NCBI RefSeq assembly: GCF_000024025.1
Contig: NC_013131.1
Span: 10,396,229-10,460,228 of the forward strand
Length of the DNA stretch: 64,000 nucleotides
Direction of reading: 5' to 3'
Source: Catenulispora acidiphila DSM 44928
Lineage (GTDB): Bacteria > Actinomycetota > Actinomycetes > Streptomycetales > Catenulisporaceae
Shown: in pieces, positions 31,843 to 40,132 of the stretch
Layout: each line of letters opens with the position of its first letter
Numbering within the stretch: position 1 is the first letter of the stretch
Notes under the pieces: model-generated
Seen by the model: the letters and a program-made list of their open reading frames with translations, nothing else
Database searches by the model: none
What the model was told of the DNA's origin: nothing
Program-made: the position numbers and the translations under genes

Positions 31843-31894
31843 CAATGTGGACGACACCCCGTCCGCTGACCCGGACGTGTGAGGAGACCCCCTG

Positions 31895-32254
31895 ATGGCC
31901 ACCGGACGCAGACCCTCCGGAGCGCTGGAGCAGGAAGTGCTGGCCACGCTGTGGGCCGCGGGCCGTCCGCTCACTCCGGCCACGGTCCAGGAGCAGGTCG
32001 GCGGCGACCTCGCCTACACCACCGTGAAGACGATCCTGGACCGGCTGCACGAGAAGAAGATGCTCACACGCGTACGCGAGGGGAAGGCATACGCCTACAC
32101 CCCCGTCGTGGAGCAGGCCGATCTGGCCGCCGAGGCGATGCGCGCCGCGCTCGAGGGCAGCATCGACCGCCCGGCCGTGCTCTCGAAGTTCCTCGGCGAG
32201 ATCTCCCCCGACGACGCGGCTGTGATCCGCGAGTTGCTGGGCGACTCGCCATGA
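31895..32254 (+). CDS. BlaI/MecI/CopY-family repressor (119 aa)
   Basis: Winged-helix repressor: SGALEQEVLATLWAAGRPLT, VQEQVGGDLAYTTVKTILDR (recognition helix), LHEKKMLTRVREGKAYAYTP and the dimerisation tail. It overlaps the following peptidase gene by 4 bp (ATGA). In related pairs the membrane peptidase cleaves or inactivates the repressor upon a cell-wall signal. The operator at 31824-31842 is the likely binding site. Confidence 0.9.
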   Translation: MATGRRPSGALEQEVLATLWAAGRPLTPATVQEQVGGDLAYTTVKTILDRLHEKKMLTRVREGKAYAYTPVVEQADLAAEAMRAALEGSIDRPAVLSKFLGEISPDDAAVIRELLGDSP

Positions 32255-33246
32255 GCGTCAACGTCTACCTCCCGCTGCTGGCCGCCGTCGCGCTCGGCGC
32301 CGCCGGTCCGGCTCTGGGCCGCCGCCTGCCGCCGGCGGTCGCCACGGTCCTGCTCACCGCCGCCGCGCTGGTCACCAGCTTCACCTCGCTCGCCTCGCTG
32401 GCTCTGCTGACCGGGGTCGTCGTCCTGCGCATCCCGGAATTCGCCGCCGAAGGCCGCCTGTCGGACGCCGTCCTCATGCACGGTCCGGTGACTCCGCTGG
32501 AGGGCGCCGTCGCGGGCACGGCCCTCCTGGCCCTGCTCCCCTTCGCGATCCGCGCCGGCATCCGCCTGTGGCGCGAGTCCGCGCGGACCTACCGCCTGGC
32601 CAAAGCCTTCTCGGCGCATCCGGCGAGCATCGCGGTCATCCAGGACCCGCGCGCCCAGGCCTTCGCCGTCCCGGGGATACCGTCCCTGCCCGGCCACGCC
32701 GCGATCCCGACCCGCATCGTCGCGACCGACTCGCTGCTGCGCACCCTCAACGAGGACCAGCGCCGCGCGATGTTCGCCCACGAGCAGGCGCACCTGCGCC
32801 GGCGGCACCACCTCTACCTGCTCCTGACCAACCTCGCCGTGGTCGCGAACCCGCTGCTCTGGCGGCTGCCGGACGCGGTCACCGAGGCCACCGAGCGCTG
32901 GGCCGACGAGGACGCCGCGGTCGCGGTCGGCGATCGGGAGGTCCTGGCACGGGCTCTCGGCCGCGCCGCCCTGTCGAACCTCCCCCGCACCGTCCCGGCG
33001 ATGGCCCAGGCGCATGTGGGCAAACGCGTCCGCGCGCTCATGGCGCCTCCTCCTCCGCGCCGCCGCGTACTGGCCGCACTGGTGGGATTCGCTATAGCGG
33101 CGACGGTATTCGCCTCCATCGACTCCGCCCGAGAGACGGAGGACTTCTTCGACAACGCTCGGGACGCCTGGCACGTCGCCCACGAGCACCCCGTCGCGGA
33201 GCACCCGCAGCTCGTCGTCAGCCCGACCGTCGGCGGCCGGGATTAG
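32251..33246 (+). CDS. M56-family membrane metallopeptidase (331 aa)
   Basis: HEQAH in FAHEQAHLRRRHHLYLLL gives the zinc-binding HExxH of BlaR1/M56 proteases, flanked by membrane helices (LLPLLAAVALGAAGPALG and others). EATERWADEDAAVAVG carries the third-ligand region. No sensor penicillin-binding domain is attached, as in most actinobacterial members. Partner of the repressor gene just upstream. Confidence 0.88.
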   Translation: MSVNVYLPLLAAVALGAAGPALGRRLPPAVATVLLTAAALVTSFTSLASLALLTGVVVLRIPEFAAEGRLSDAVLMHGPVTPLEGAVAGTALLALLPFAIRAGIRLWRESARTYRLAKAFSAHPASIAVIQDPRAQAFAVPGIPSLPGHAAIPTRIVATDSLLRTLNEDQRRAMFAHEQAHLRRRHHLYLLLTNLAVVANPLLWRLPDAVTEATERWADEDAAVAVGDREVLARALGRAALSNLPRTVPAMAQAHVGKRVRALMAPPPPRRRVLAALVGFAIAATVFASIDSARETEDFFDNARDAWHVAHEHPVAEHPQLVVSPTVGGRD

Positions 33247-33255
33247 CCTGAAGAC

Positions 33256-33480
33256 ATGTGCCGATCGATTAAGACCCTGCGCGAGCCCTACGTGGAGAAC
33301 CCGACCTCCGAGGACGTCCACGCCGCAGCGCTTCAGTACGTCCGCAAGATCAGCGGCTTCCGCGCGCCGAGCAAGGCCAATACCGAGGCGTTCGAGCAGG
33401 CTGTGGCTGCCGTCGCGGCGGCGACCCAGGACCTCCTGGACCATCTCGAAGTCCGTAAGCAGGCGCCGAGTGCCGCGTAG
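33256..33480 (+). CDS. DUF2277 protein (74 aa)
   Basis: MCRSIKTLREPYVENPTSED and ALQYVRKISGFRAPSKANTE match the small DUF2277 family almost throughout, including the conserved MCRxI start. The function is unknown. A TAGCCT -10 box at 33244-33249 lies 6 nt before the ATG, so it is probably leaderless, and it overlaps the next gene by 11 bp. Confidence 0.85.
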   Translation: MCRSIKTLREPYVENPTSEDVHAAALQYVRKISGFRAPSKANTEAFEQAVAAVAAATQDLLDHLEVRKQAPSAA

Positions 33481-33883
33481 AGAACGCCGGGGCGGAAACG
33501 CTAAGGCGATTCCCACTACGTGTCCCTGCGGAGCGGGAAAGCCATATGCCGACTGCTGTGGCCCGCTGCACTCCGCACGCACTACGGCGACGACAGCGGA
33601 ACAACTCATGCGTTCCCGCTATAGCGCCTTCGCCGTACAGGACGCCGCGTACCTGGAGAAGACGCACCACTCCTCGACGCGCCCGGCATCAGTCGAGTTC
33701 GAGCCGAAGCTCCGCTGGACCGGTCTGGAGATCCTGGGCACCACCGGCGGGACGGCGTTCCACACCGACGGCACCGTCGAATTCATCGCGCACTACACGG
33801 AGTCCGGTCGCGCCGGCTCTATGCGGGAGAACAGTTCCTTCGTCCGCGAAGACGGGAACTGGGTCTACCTAAGCGCCCTATAG
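33470..33883 (+). CDS. YchJ-like SEC-C/NTF2 protein (137 aa)
   Basis: An N-terminal SEC-C-type zinc motif (TCPCGAGKPYADCCGP, C-x-C-x8-CC) precedes an NTF2-like domain (AEQLMRSRYSAFAVQDAAYL, TVEFIAHYTESGR, RENSSFVREDGNWVYL), the UPF0225/YchJ arrangement. The start is GTG 33470, inside the end of the DUF2277 gene. Function unknown. Confidence 0.85.
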   Translation: MPRRERRGGNAKAIPTTCPCGAGKPYADCCGPLHSARTTATTAEQLMRSRYSAFAVQDAAYLEKTHHSSTRPASVEFEPKLRWTGLEILGTTGGTAFHTDGTVEFIAHYTESGRAGSMRENSSFVREDGNWVYLSAL

Positions 33884-33914
33884 CGAACCGGCGAATCGCT
33901 TTGCTTACCTCTCC

Positions 33915-35114
33915 TCAGGACGTCGACGTCGACGTGGCCGCCGACGTCGGCTGCGCCACCATCCGCTGCCCCGGCGCCGCGAAGTACGCCGTGGCATAGA
34001 CCGCCGCCCCGCAGTCCGCCCGGAAGCTCACGCTCTGCGTCGGCTGCGACCCGTACACCGAGTAGAGCACCGAATAGATCGACGCCCCCGGCACGGACGA
34101 CGAGGCCGGCGTCCCCGACGGCGTCGGCTGGCTCGACGGTGACGACGTCGCACCGGTCGGCGTCGGACCCGCCGAGGACGCGGTCTGCGTCGGGCTGCCG
34201 GTCGACGGCGGCACGGAGGTCGGCGCGTTCGTCGGCGGCGGACTCGTCGGGCACGTCCGGGGGACCCACGCGAGCTGGAACTCGAACCGCTCGCCCGGCT
34301 GGAGCACCAGCGTCTGACCGGCCGGGACGGCCAGCAGCAGCGGCGCGACTGTCTGATCCGCTGGGTGGACCTGGATTTTCGCCGGCGCGCCACCGGCACC
34401 GGTGACGGTCAGACCCGGCATCCCCTCCAGCGTGCAGACCGCTTTCGCCGTCCCCTGGAAGGTCTCGTAGGTGACGCCTCCGGTCGTGCTGTTCTGAGTG
34501 GCGGCCACAGACGTCACCGTCGAGTTCTGACACAGCGGTGCCAGCGGGCTGCCGGTCGCCGTGATCGACGGCGTCGTCGCGGACAGCGGTGTCGTCGTGC
34601 TCCCCGGCACCGAGGCCGGCGAGGACGGCGTTTCGGTACCCACCGATCCACCGCTGGACATGTCCTGGCCGCCGACGGGTGTCCCCGGGCCGTGGCCGGA
34701 ACCGCCGCCCGGCACGTCGTTCGTCGCCGTCGACATCAGGTTGCCGACGGCGGTGCCGCCGGTTTCCGAGGGCCCAGAGTCGAAAGAGCTGCGCGCGGCC
34801 AGCGTCGCCCCGGCGCTCACCGCGAACACCGAGACAGCTGTCGCCGCCAGAGCAGCGTGCCGCCGTCGGCGCCGCGCAGGAACCGCGCGCCGCAGATACT
34901 CCAGCGTCCCCGGGCCCGGTTCCAACCCGGCGACGGCTTGCTGGAAGCGCTCCCGCAGAATCTCGCTGATCGCATCCAGGCCGTCGTTCAGACCATCGTC
35001 CGAGCCATCGCCTGGCGACTCCGAACCCTGCTGTCCGTTGGCGAAAGGTGTGCCCGGCTCCGATTCCCCGTCCGGCGGCCGCGGCGCCCTGTCGTCCTCG
35101 TGTGGCGCGCTCAC
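33915..35114 (-). CDS. Single-pass membrane protein coupled to a SigE-type sigma factor (399 aa)
   Basis: Residues about 84-106 form one membrane helix (RRRRHAALAATAVSVFAVSAGATLA) after an acidic cytoplasmic part with a helix (LDAISEILRERFQQAVAGLE) that could hold the sigma factor. The outside is Ser/Thr/Pro-rich with two cysteine-containing beta domains and ends in a Ser/Thr-rich tail. Start and the sigma stop overlap. It is probably the sigma partner or a surface target of it. No ZAS zinc motif is seen. Confidence 0.65.
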   Translation of the reverse strand: MSAPHEDDRAPRPPDGESEPGTPFANGQQGSESPGDGSDDGLNDGLDAISEILRERFQQAVAGLEPGPGTLEYLRRAVPARRRRRHAALAATAVSVFAVSAGATLAARSSFDSGPSETGGTAVGNLMSTATNDVPGGGSGHGPGTPVGGQDMSSGGSVGTETPSSPASVPGSTTTPLSATTPSITATGSPLAPLCQNSTVTSVAATQNSTTGGVTYETFQGTAKAVCTLEGMPGLTVTGAGGAPAKIQVHPADQTVAPLLLAVPAGQTLVLQPGERFEFQLAWVPRTCPTSPPPTNAPTSVPPSTGSPTQTASSAGPTPTGATSSPSSQPTPSGTPASSSVPGASIYSVLYSVYGSQPTQSVSFRADCGAAVYATAYFAAPGQRMVAQPTSAATSTSTS

Positions 35115-35674
35115 CGGAACGCCTCCATCCGTACCCGAAGGGCCTCGATCCCGCGAGACCCATAAGCCTTGACCGACCCGATCGAGATCCCGAGCAGGTC
35201 GGCGACCTGCGCCTCGGTCAGGTCCGAGAAATAGCGGAGCACCAGCACCTCGCGCTGGCGCCGCTGGATGCCCCGCAGGGCGTGGATCAGGGCGTCCTTC
35301 TCCAGCAGTTCATAGGCGCCCTCCTCGGCGCTGGCCATGTCCGGCATCGGCTTGGGCGCCAAACGCATGCCGATCAGGCGCCGGCGCAGGGCCGAGCGGG
35401 AGAGGTTCACGACCGTCTGGCGCAGGTAGGCCAGGACCTTGTCGGAGTCCCGCACCCGCGAACGCGCGCTGTGCACCCGGATGAACGCCTCCTGCACCAC
35501 GTCCTCGCACGAGGCGAGATCGTCCAGCAGGAGCGCGGCCAGCTTCAGCAGGGAGCTGTAATGGTCGCGGTACGTCTGCGTGAGCAGGTCGACGGTGACG
35601 TCGCCGGTCTCTCGGTCAGACGCCACCACTGCCCCACCCGTCCACGACGGCGACGTCAACACTCCAGCGGTCAC
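35111..35674 (-). CDS. SigE-family RNA polymerase sigma factor (187 aa)
   Basis: Region 2 (LKLAALLLDDLASCEDVVQE, AFIRVH, YLRQTVVNLSRSALRRRL) and region 4 (ALRGIQRRQREVLVLRYFSD, LTEAQVADLLGISIGSVKAYGSRG) match the SigE-type sigma family of actinobacteria. The first GTG (35674) gives a 16-residue extension that may not be used; a GTG further in would shorten it. It drives at least its coupled membrane gene. Confidence 0.88.
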   Translation of the reverse strand: MTAGVLTSPSWTGGAVVASDRETGDVTVDLLTQTYRDHYSSLLKLAALLLDDLASCEDVVQEAFIRVHSARSRVRDSDKVLAYLRQTVVNLSRSALRRRLIGMRLAPKPMPDMASAEEGAYELLEKDALIHALRGIQRRQREVLVLRYFSDLTEAQVADLLGISIGSVKAYGSRGIEALRVRMEAFR

Positions 35675-35834
35675 AGTGGTTAGACACGGAGCACCCCCGC
35701 AGAGTTGTACCGCCTACGAGGGTGTTCCGACAGGCACATACCTCTATTCCTACCCGATGTGCCGACCGCGGGCGGTGCCGGTTCGCAAAATCGCGGGCTG
35801 AGCAGGGGCCGGGGGGAATACCAACCCTGAGACA

Positions 35835-35864
35835 GTCGCGCCGGTCATCGTGGACCGGCGCGAC
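35835..35864. terminator. Terminator hairpin at the end of the asd operon
   Basis: GTCGCGCCGGTC (35835-35846) pairs perfectly with 35853-35864 around ATCGTG. It sits 41 bp past the asd stop, upstream of the sigma gene that reads the same way. Confidence 0.75.
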
Positions 35865-35904
35865 TTGCGACCGAGGAGCAGACGAAGGACAGTGCCGATC
35901 CGCC

Positions 35905-36966
35905 CTAGCTCTTTCCGCTCAGCTCCGCCGCCACGACCTCGGCGATCTGCGCGGTGTTCAGCGCGGCGCCCTTGCGCAGGTTGTCCCCGCACACGAACAG
36001 CTCCAGCGACTTCGGGTCGTCCAGCGTGCGTCGGATGCGGCCCACCCACGTCGGGTCGGTGCCCACCACGTCCGCCGGGGTCGGGAACTCCCCGGCCGCC
36101 GGGTCGTCGAGCACGACGACGCCCGGGGCGGCCCGCAGTATCTCGTGCGCGCCGGCCACGGTGACCTCGTCCTCGAAGCTGGCGTGCACCGAGACCGAGT
36201 GCGTGGTGACCACCGGGACGCGCACACAGGTCGCCGAGACCCGCAGGTTCGGCAGACCCAGGATCTTGCGCGACTCGTTGCGGATCTTCAGCTCCTCGGA
36301 GGACCAGCCGTCCTCCTTCAGCGAGCCGGCCCAGGGCACCACGTTCAGCGCCAGCGGCGCCGGGAACGGGCCCAGGTCGCCGACCACGCCGCGCAGGTCG
36401 CCGGGGTGCGTGCCGAGGTTGGTGCCGGACACCTTCTCCATCTGCGCGCGCAGCGTGTCGATGCCGGGCTGGCCGGCGCCGGAGGCCGCCTGGTAGGAGG
36501 CGGCCACGACCGAGGCCAGGCCGTAGCGCTGGTGCAGGGCGCCCAGGACCACGATCATCGACAGCGTCGTGCAGTTCGGGTTGGCGATGATGCCCTTGGG
36601 CCGGTTGCGCGCCGCGGAGGCGTTCACCTCCGGCACGACCAGCGGCACCTGCGGATCCATCCGGAACGCGCCGGAGTTGTCCACGGCCACCGCGCCCTTG
36701 GCCGCCGCGATCGGCGCCCACTGCGCCGAGACCTCGTCGGGCACGTCGAACATCGCCACGTCGATGCCCTCGAAGGCCTCCTCGGACAGCGCCACGACCT
36801 CCAGCTGCTCGCCGCGGCAGGCGAGCTTGCGGCCGGCGCTGCGCGGCGAGGCGATCAAACGGATCTCGCCCCAGACGTCCTCGCGGGTGGACAGCAGGTC
36901 GAGCATCACGGTCCCGACCGCTCCGGTCGCCCCCACGACCGCCAGGGTGGGCTTCTTACCAGTCAT
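35905..36966 (-). CDS. asd: Aspartate-semialdehyde dehydrogenase
   Basis: NADP-binding GATGAVG at the N-terminus ([20 protein letters not shown]), SPRSAGRK, the catalytic cysteine in [13 protein letters not shown] and the late [13 protein letters not shown] region identify ASADH. It converts aspartyl phosphate to the semialdehyde used for lysine, threonine, methionine and diaminopimelate. It overlaps the ask stop (ATGA), the usual actinomycete ask-asd operon. Confidence 0.97.
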   Translation of the reverse strand: MTGKKPTLAVVGATGAVGTVMLDLLSTREDVWGEIRLIASPRSAGRKLACRGEQLEVVALSEEAFEGIDVAMFDVPDEVSAQWAPIAAAKGAVAVDNSGAFRMDPQVPLVVPEVNASAARNRPKGIIANPNCTTLSMIVVLGALHQRYGLASVVAASYQAASGAGQPGIDTLRAQMEKVSGTNLGTHPGDLRGVVGDLGPFPAPLALNVVPWAGSLKEDGWSSEELKIRNESRKILGLPNLRVSATCVRVPVVTTHSVSVHASFEDEVTVAGAHEILRAAPGVVVLDDPAAGEFPTPADVVGTDPTWVGRIRRTLDDPKSLELFVCGDNLRKGAALNTAQIAEVVAAELSGKS

Positions 36967-38231
36967 CGGCCGGTGCCTCCGTAAACCACGGCTTCCTCGC
37001 CGTCGGCATCCAGGCCGAAGGCGGTGTGCAGTGCGGCGACGGCGTCCTTGACGACGTCGGCGCGGCAGACCACGGAGATGCGGATCTCCGAGGTCGAGAT
37101 CATCTCGGCGTTCACGCCGACGTTGGACAGGGCCTCGAAGAACACCGCGGTGACCCCGGGGTGGGACTTCATGCCCGCGCCGACCAGCGACACCTTGGCG
37201 ATCTGGTCGTCGAACAGCAGCGACTCGAAGCCGATCGCCGGCTGCACCTTCTGCAGCGCGGTGATCGCCCGGCGGCCGTCGGCGACCGGCAGCGTGAAGG
37301 AGATGTCCGTCCGGCCGGTCGCGGCGGCCGAGATGTTCTGCACCACCATGTCGATGTTCAGCTCAGCGTCGGCGATGGTGCGGAAGATCTGGGCGGCCAC
37401 GCCCGGCTTGTCGGGCACGCCCACCACCGTGACCTTCGCCTCGCTGGTGTCATGAGCGACGCCGGCGATGATGGCTTGCTCCACGGTCTCTCCTTCTTCT
37501 CTTGCGCGGACCCAGGTGCCCTCGTGCTGGGCGAACGAGGAACGGACATGGATCGGGACGTTGAACCGGCGCGCGTACTCCACGCTGCGCAGGTGCAGGA
37601 TCTTCGCGCCGGACGCGGCGAGTTCCAGCATCTCCTCATAGGTGACCCGGTTCAGTTTGCGGGCCTTGGGCACCAGCCGCGGGTCGGCGGAGAAGACGCC
37701 GTCCACGTCGGTGTAGATCTCGCAGACATCGGCACCGAGGGCGGCGGCCAGCGCGACCGCGGTGGTGTCCGAGCCGCCGCGGCCCAGCGTGGTGATGTCC
37801 TTGGTGGTCTCCGAGACGCCCTGGAAGCCGGCCACGATGGTGATCGCGCCCTCGTCCAGCGCCGTGCGCAGCCGGCCCGGCGTCACCGAGGTGATGCGGG
37901 CCCGGTTGAACGACTGGTCGGTGATCACGCCGGCCTGCGAGCCGGTGTAGCTGCGCGCGTCCCCGCCCATGGAGTTGATCGCCATCGCCACCAGCGACAT
38001 CGAGATGCGCTCGCCGGCGGTGAGCAGCATGTCGTACTCCCGGCCCTCCGGGATCGGCGAGACCTGCTTGGCCAGGTCGATCAGCTCATCGGTGGTGTCG
38101 CCCATCGCCGACACCACGACGCACACCTCGTGCCCGGCCCGGCGGGTCTCCATGATGCGTTTGGCGACACGCTTGATGCTCTCGGCGTCGGCAACGGAGC
38201 TGCCTCCGTACTTCTGGACGATGAGGCCCAC
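36963..38231 (-). CDS. ask: Aspartate kinase with internal start for a beta subunit
   Basis: The 422-aa product starts [20 protein letters not shown], with the kinase motifs KYGGSS and [20 protein letters not shown], and ends in two ACT domains ([20 protein letters not shown] and [20 protein letters not shown]) that bind feedback inhibitors. First enzyme of the aspartate pathway. An in-frame GTG at 37484 with a strong ribosome site probably yields the separate ACT-only beta subunit. Confidence 0.97.
   Translation of the reverse strand: MGLIVQKYGGSSVADAESIKRVAKRIMETRRAGHEVCVVVSAMGDTTDELIDLAKQVSPIPEGREYDMLLTAGERISMSLVAMAINSMGGDARSYTGSQAGVITDQSFNRARITSVTPGRLRTALDEGAITIVAGFQGVSETTKDITTLGRGGSDTTAVALAAALGADVCEIYTDVDGVFSADPRLVPKARKLNRVTYEEMLELAASGAKILHLRSVEYARRFNVPIHVRSSFAQHEGTWVRAREEGETVEQAIIAGVAHDTSEAKVTVVGVPDKPGVAAQIFRTIADAELNIDMVVQNISAAATGRTDISFTLPVADGRRAITALQKVQPAIGFESLLFDDQIAKVSLVGAGMKSHPGVTAVFFEALSNVGVNAEMISTSEIRISVVCRADVVKDAVAALHTAFGLDADGEEAVVYGGTGR
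37482..37495 (-). promoter_or_regulatory. Internal ribosome site and GTG start of the aspartate kinase beta subunit
   Basis: AAGGAG (37490-37495) stands 5 nt before an in-frame GTG (37482-37484) at about codon 250 of ask, just ahead of the ACT domains. The predicted product has 173 residues. Alpha2-beta2 enzymes made in this way are known from other actinobacteria and Bacillus. Confidence 0.75.
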
Positions 38232-38403
38232 GCGGTGTCTCCCTGGAGGTGAGGCGGTGTGCGGTACGAAGGCCGCCCGCAGGCGGCCCGCCGCCTTCGA
38301 GTCTAATCGGGGCCGCTGAGACTCCCCTGAGCTTTCACCATGTGGGACCGGCCGCCACCGCAGGTCAGGCGGCCGGTCACGGACAGAGCGGGGAAAAGCG
38401 CGC

Positions 38404-38940
38404 TCAACCGGTGGTCGCGCCGAGCCGGGAGCGGGCCACCACCGACAGCAGCGCCCGCTGCACCGCCGAGGCCGCCGGACCCCAGCTGGACAGGTAGGAG
38501 AACTGCCACCACCACAGCGCTTCAGTGACGCGCTCGGCCTTGTAGTGGGCCAGGCCGTGCGCCAGGTCCGCGCAGACCAGGGCCAGGTCGTCGGAGATGC
38601 GCCGGGTCTCGATCTCGGACTTCGGCGCCAGCGGGTCGAACACCTCCTTGTAGGTGTTCACCGGCTTGAGCAGCGCGTTCAGCTTCTCCCGCAGCTCGTC
38701 CAGGTCCGGGTCGGGACCGGCGTCGGTCTCGAAGCGCTCGTCGGGCACCACGTCCCGGATGGCGCCCAGGCGCCCGCCGGCCAGCAGCAGCTGCGAGGTC
38801 TCCAGGAGCAGGATCGGCACGCTGCTGTCCGGGGCGTCGCCGCGCGCCACCGCGCGTACCGAGAGCAGGAAGGAGGTGACCTGGTCGTGGATCTCGATCG
38901 CGAATTCCGACAAATCGTCGGAGGTCATCGGTTCAGACAT
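38404..38940 (-). CDS. DUF5063 protein (178 aa)
   Basis: The product ([69 protein letters not shown]) fits the DUF5063 family, which is regularly found next to recR in actinomycetes. Mostly helical; function unknown. The start overlaps the end of recR by 8 bp. Confidence 0.8.
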   Translation of the reverse strand: MSEPMTSDDLSEFAIEIHDQVTSFLLSVRAVARGDAPDSSVPILLLETSQLLLAGGRLGAIRDVVPDERFETDAGPDPDLDELREKLNALLKPVNTYKEVFDPLAPKSEIETRRISDDLALVCADLAHGLAHYKAERVTEALWWWQFSYLSSWGPAASAVQRALLSVVARSRLGATTG

Positions 38941-39532
38941 CGAGCTGTCTTCTCCCCTCGAACGCCCGGCCGAGGGTGACCTCGTCGGCGTATTCCAGAT
39001 CCCCGCCCACCGGCAGGCCCGATGCCAGCCGGGTCACCCGCAGCCCGAGGGGTTTGATGAGCCGCGCCAGGTACGTGGCGGTGGCCTCCCCTTCCAGGTT
39101 CGGGTCGGTGGCCAGGATCACCTCGGTGATCACGCCGTCGGCCAGCCGCTTGAGCAGTTCCTTGACCCGCAGGTCGTCCGGGCCCACGCCGTCGATCGGC
39201 GAGATGGCCCCGCCCAGCACGTGGTAGCGGCCGCGGAACTCGCGCGTCTTCTCCACCGCGACGACGTCCTTGGACTCCTCCACCACGCACAGGCTGCTCG
39301 GATCGCGCCGGGGATCCCGGCAGATCTTGCACTCCTGCTGCTCGGCGACGTTGAAGCAGACCGCGCAGAACCGCACCTGCTCCTTGGCCCGGATCAGGAC
39401 CTCGGCCAGCCGCCGCACGTCTGCGGGGTCGGCCTGCAGCAGGTGGAAGGCGATGCGCTGCGCCGATTTGGGCCCGATGTTGGGCAGATGGCCGAGCTCG
39501 TCGATCAAATCCTGGACCACACCCTCGTACAT
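38933..39532 (-). CDS. recR: Recombination mediator protein RecR
   Basis: All parts are present: the helix-hairpin-helix ([20 protein letters not shown]), the four-cysteine zinc finger ([16 protein letters not shown]) and the Toprim domain ([38 protein letters not shown]). RecR works with RecF and RecO in loading RecA at gaps. The order ybaB-recR-DUF5063 is that of other actinomycetes. 199 aa is the usual length. Confidence 0.97.
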   Translation of the reverse strand: MYEGVVQDLIDELGHLPNIGPKSAQRIAFHLLQADPADVRRLAEVLIRAKEQVRFCAVCFNVAEQQECKICRDPRRDPSSLCVVEESKDVVAVEKTREFRGRYHVLGGAISPIDGVGPDDLRVKELLKRLADGVITEVILATDPNLEGEATATYLARLIKPLGLRVTRLASGLPVGGDLEYADEVTLGRAFEGRRQLDV

Positions 39533-39552
39533 GGCAGAATCCCCGACTCGCC

Positions 39553-39933
39553 TCAGCCGAACAGATTGCCGAGGTTGCCCAGGTCGGGCATCCCGCCGCC
39601 GGCCAGCGGGCCCATCTTGTCCGCGGCCAGCTTGTCCGCCGCCGCGCGCGCGTCGCGCACCGCGGCGATCACCAGGTCGGCCAGCGTCTCGGTGTCCTCG
39701 GGGTCGGCGGCCTCGGGCTTGATGTCCAGACCCACCAGGTCCCCGGTGCCGGTCACCTTGGCGGTCACCAGACCGCCGCCGGCGCTGCCGGAGACGATCG
39801 TGCGCTCCAGTTCCTGCTGCGCCTCGACCATGCGCTGCTGCATCTGCATGGCCTGGCCGAGCATGCCCTGCAGGTCCATGCCGCCGAGGTCCGGCATCCC
39901 GCCACCGGGCCCGGTCTCATCGGGGAAAGCCAC
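39553..39933 (-). CDS. YbaB/EbfC nucleoid-associated protein
   Basis: The 126-aa product has the YbaB helix ([20 protein letters not shown]) and core ([40 protein letters not shown]), with Gly/Met-rich ends typical of actinobacterial members. It binds DNA as a dimer. It lies between dnaX and recR, the standard arrangement. Confidence 0.93.
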   Translation of the reverse strand: MAFPDETGPGGGMPDLGGMDLQGMLGQAMQMQQRMVEAQQELERTIVSGSAGGGLVTAKVTGTGDLVGLDIKPEAADPEDTETLADLVIAAVRDARAAADKLAADKMGPLAGGGMPDLGNLGNLFG

Positions 39934-40132
39934 TGTGGGTGCTCCTGTTCCTGCCGCTGTACGCCGCTATGTGAAGTCGTACTCGACCATACGCGCTCCG
40001 GGACCGACCCGGCCAATACCGCGTGTCCCGGTCGAGAACGGCCCGGGTCGGGCCGGGTGGGGGCTGGCCGGCCCGGGGTGATCTTGGTTATCCGGTGGTC
40101 GGAGCCGGTGTAGGACCGCTCAGCCGCACCGC

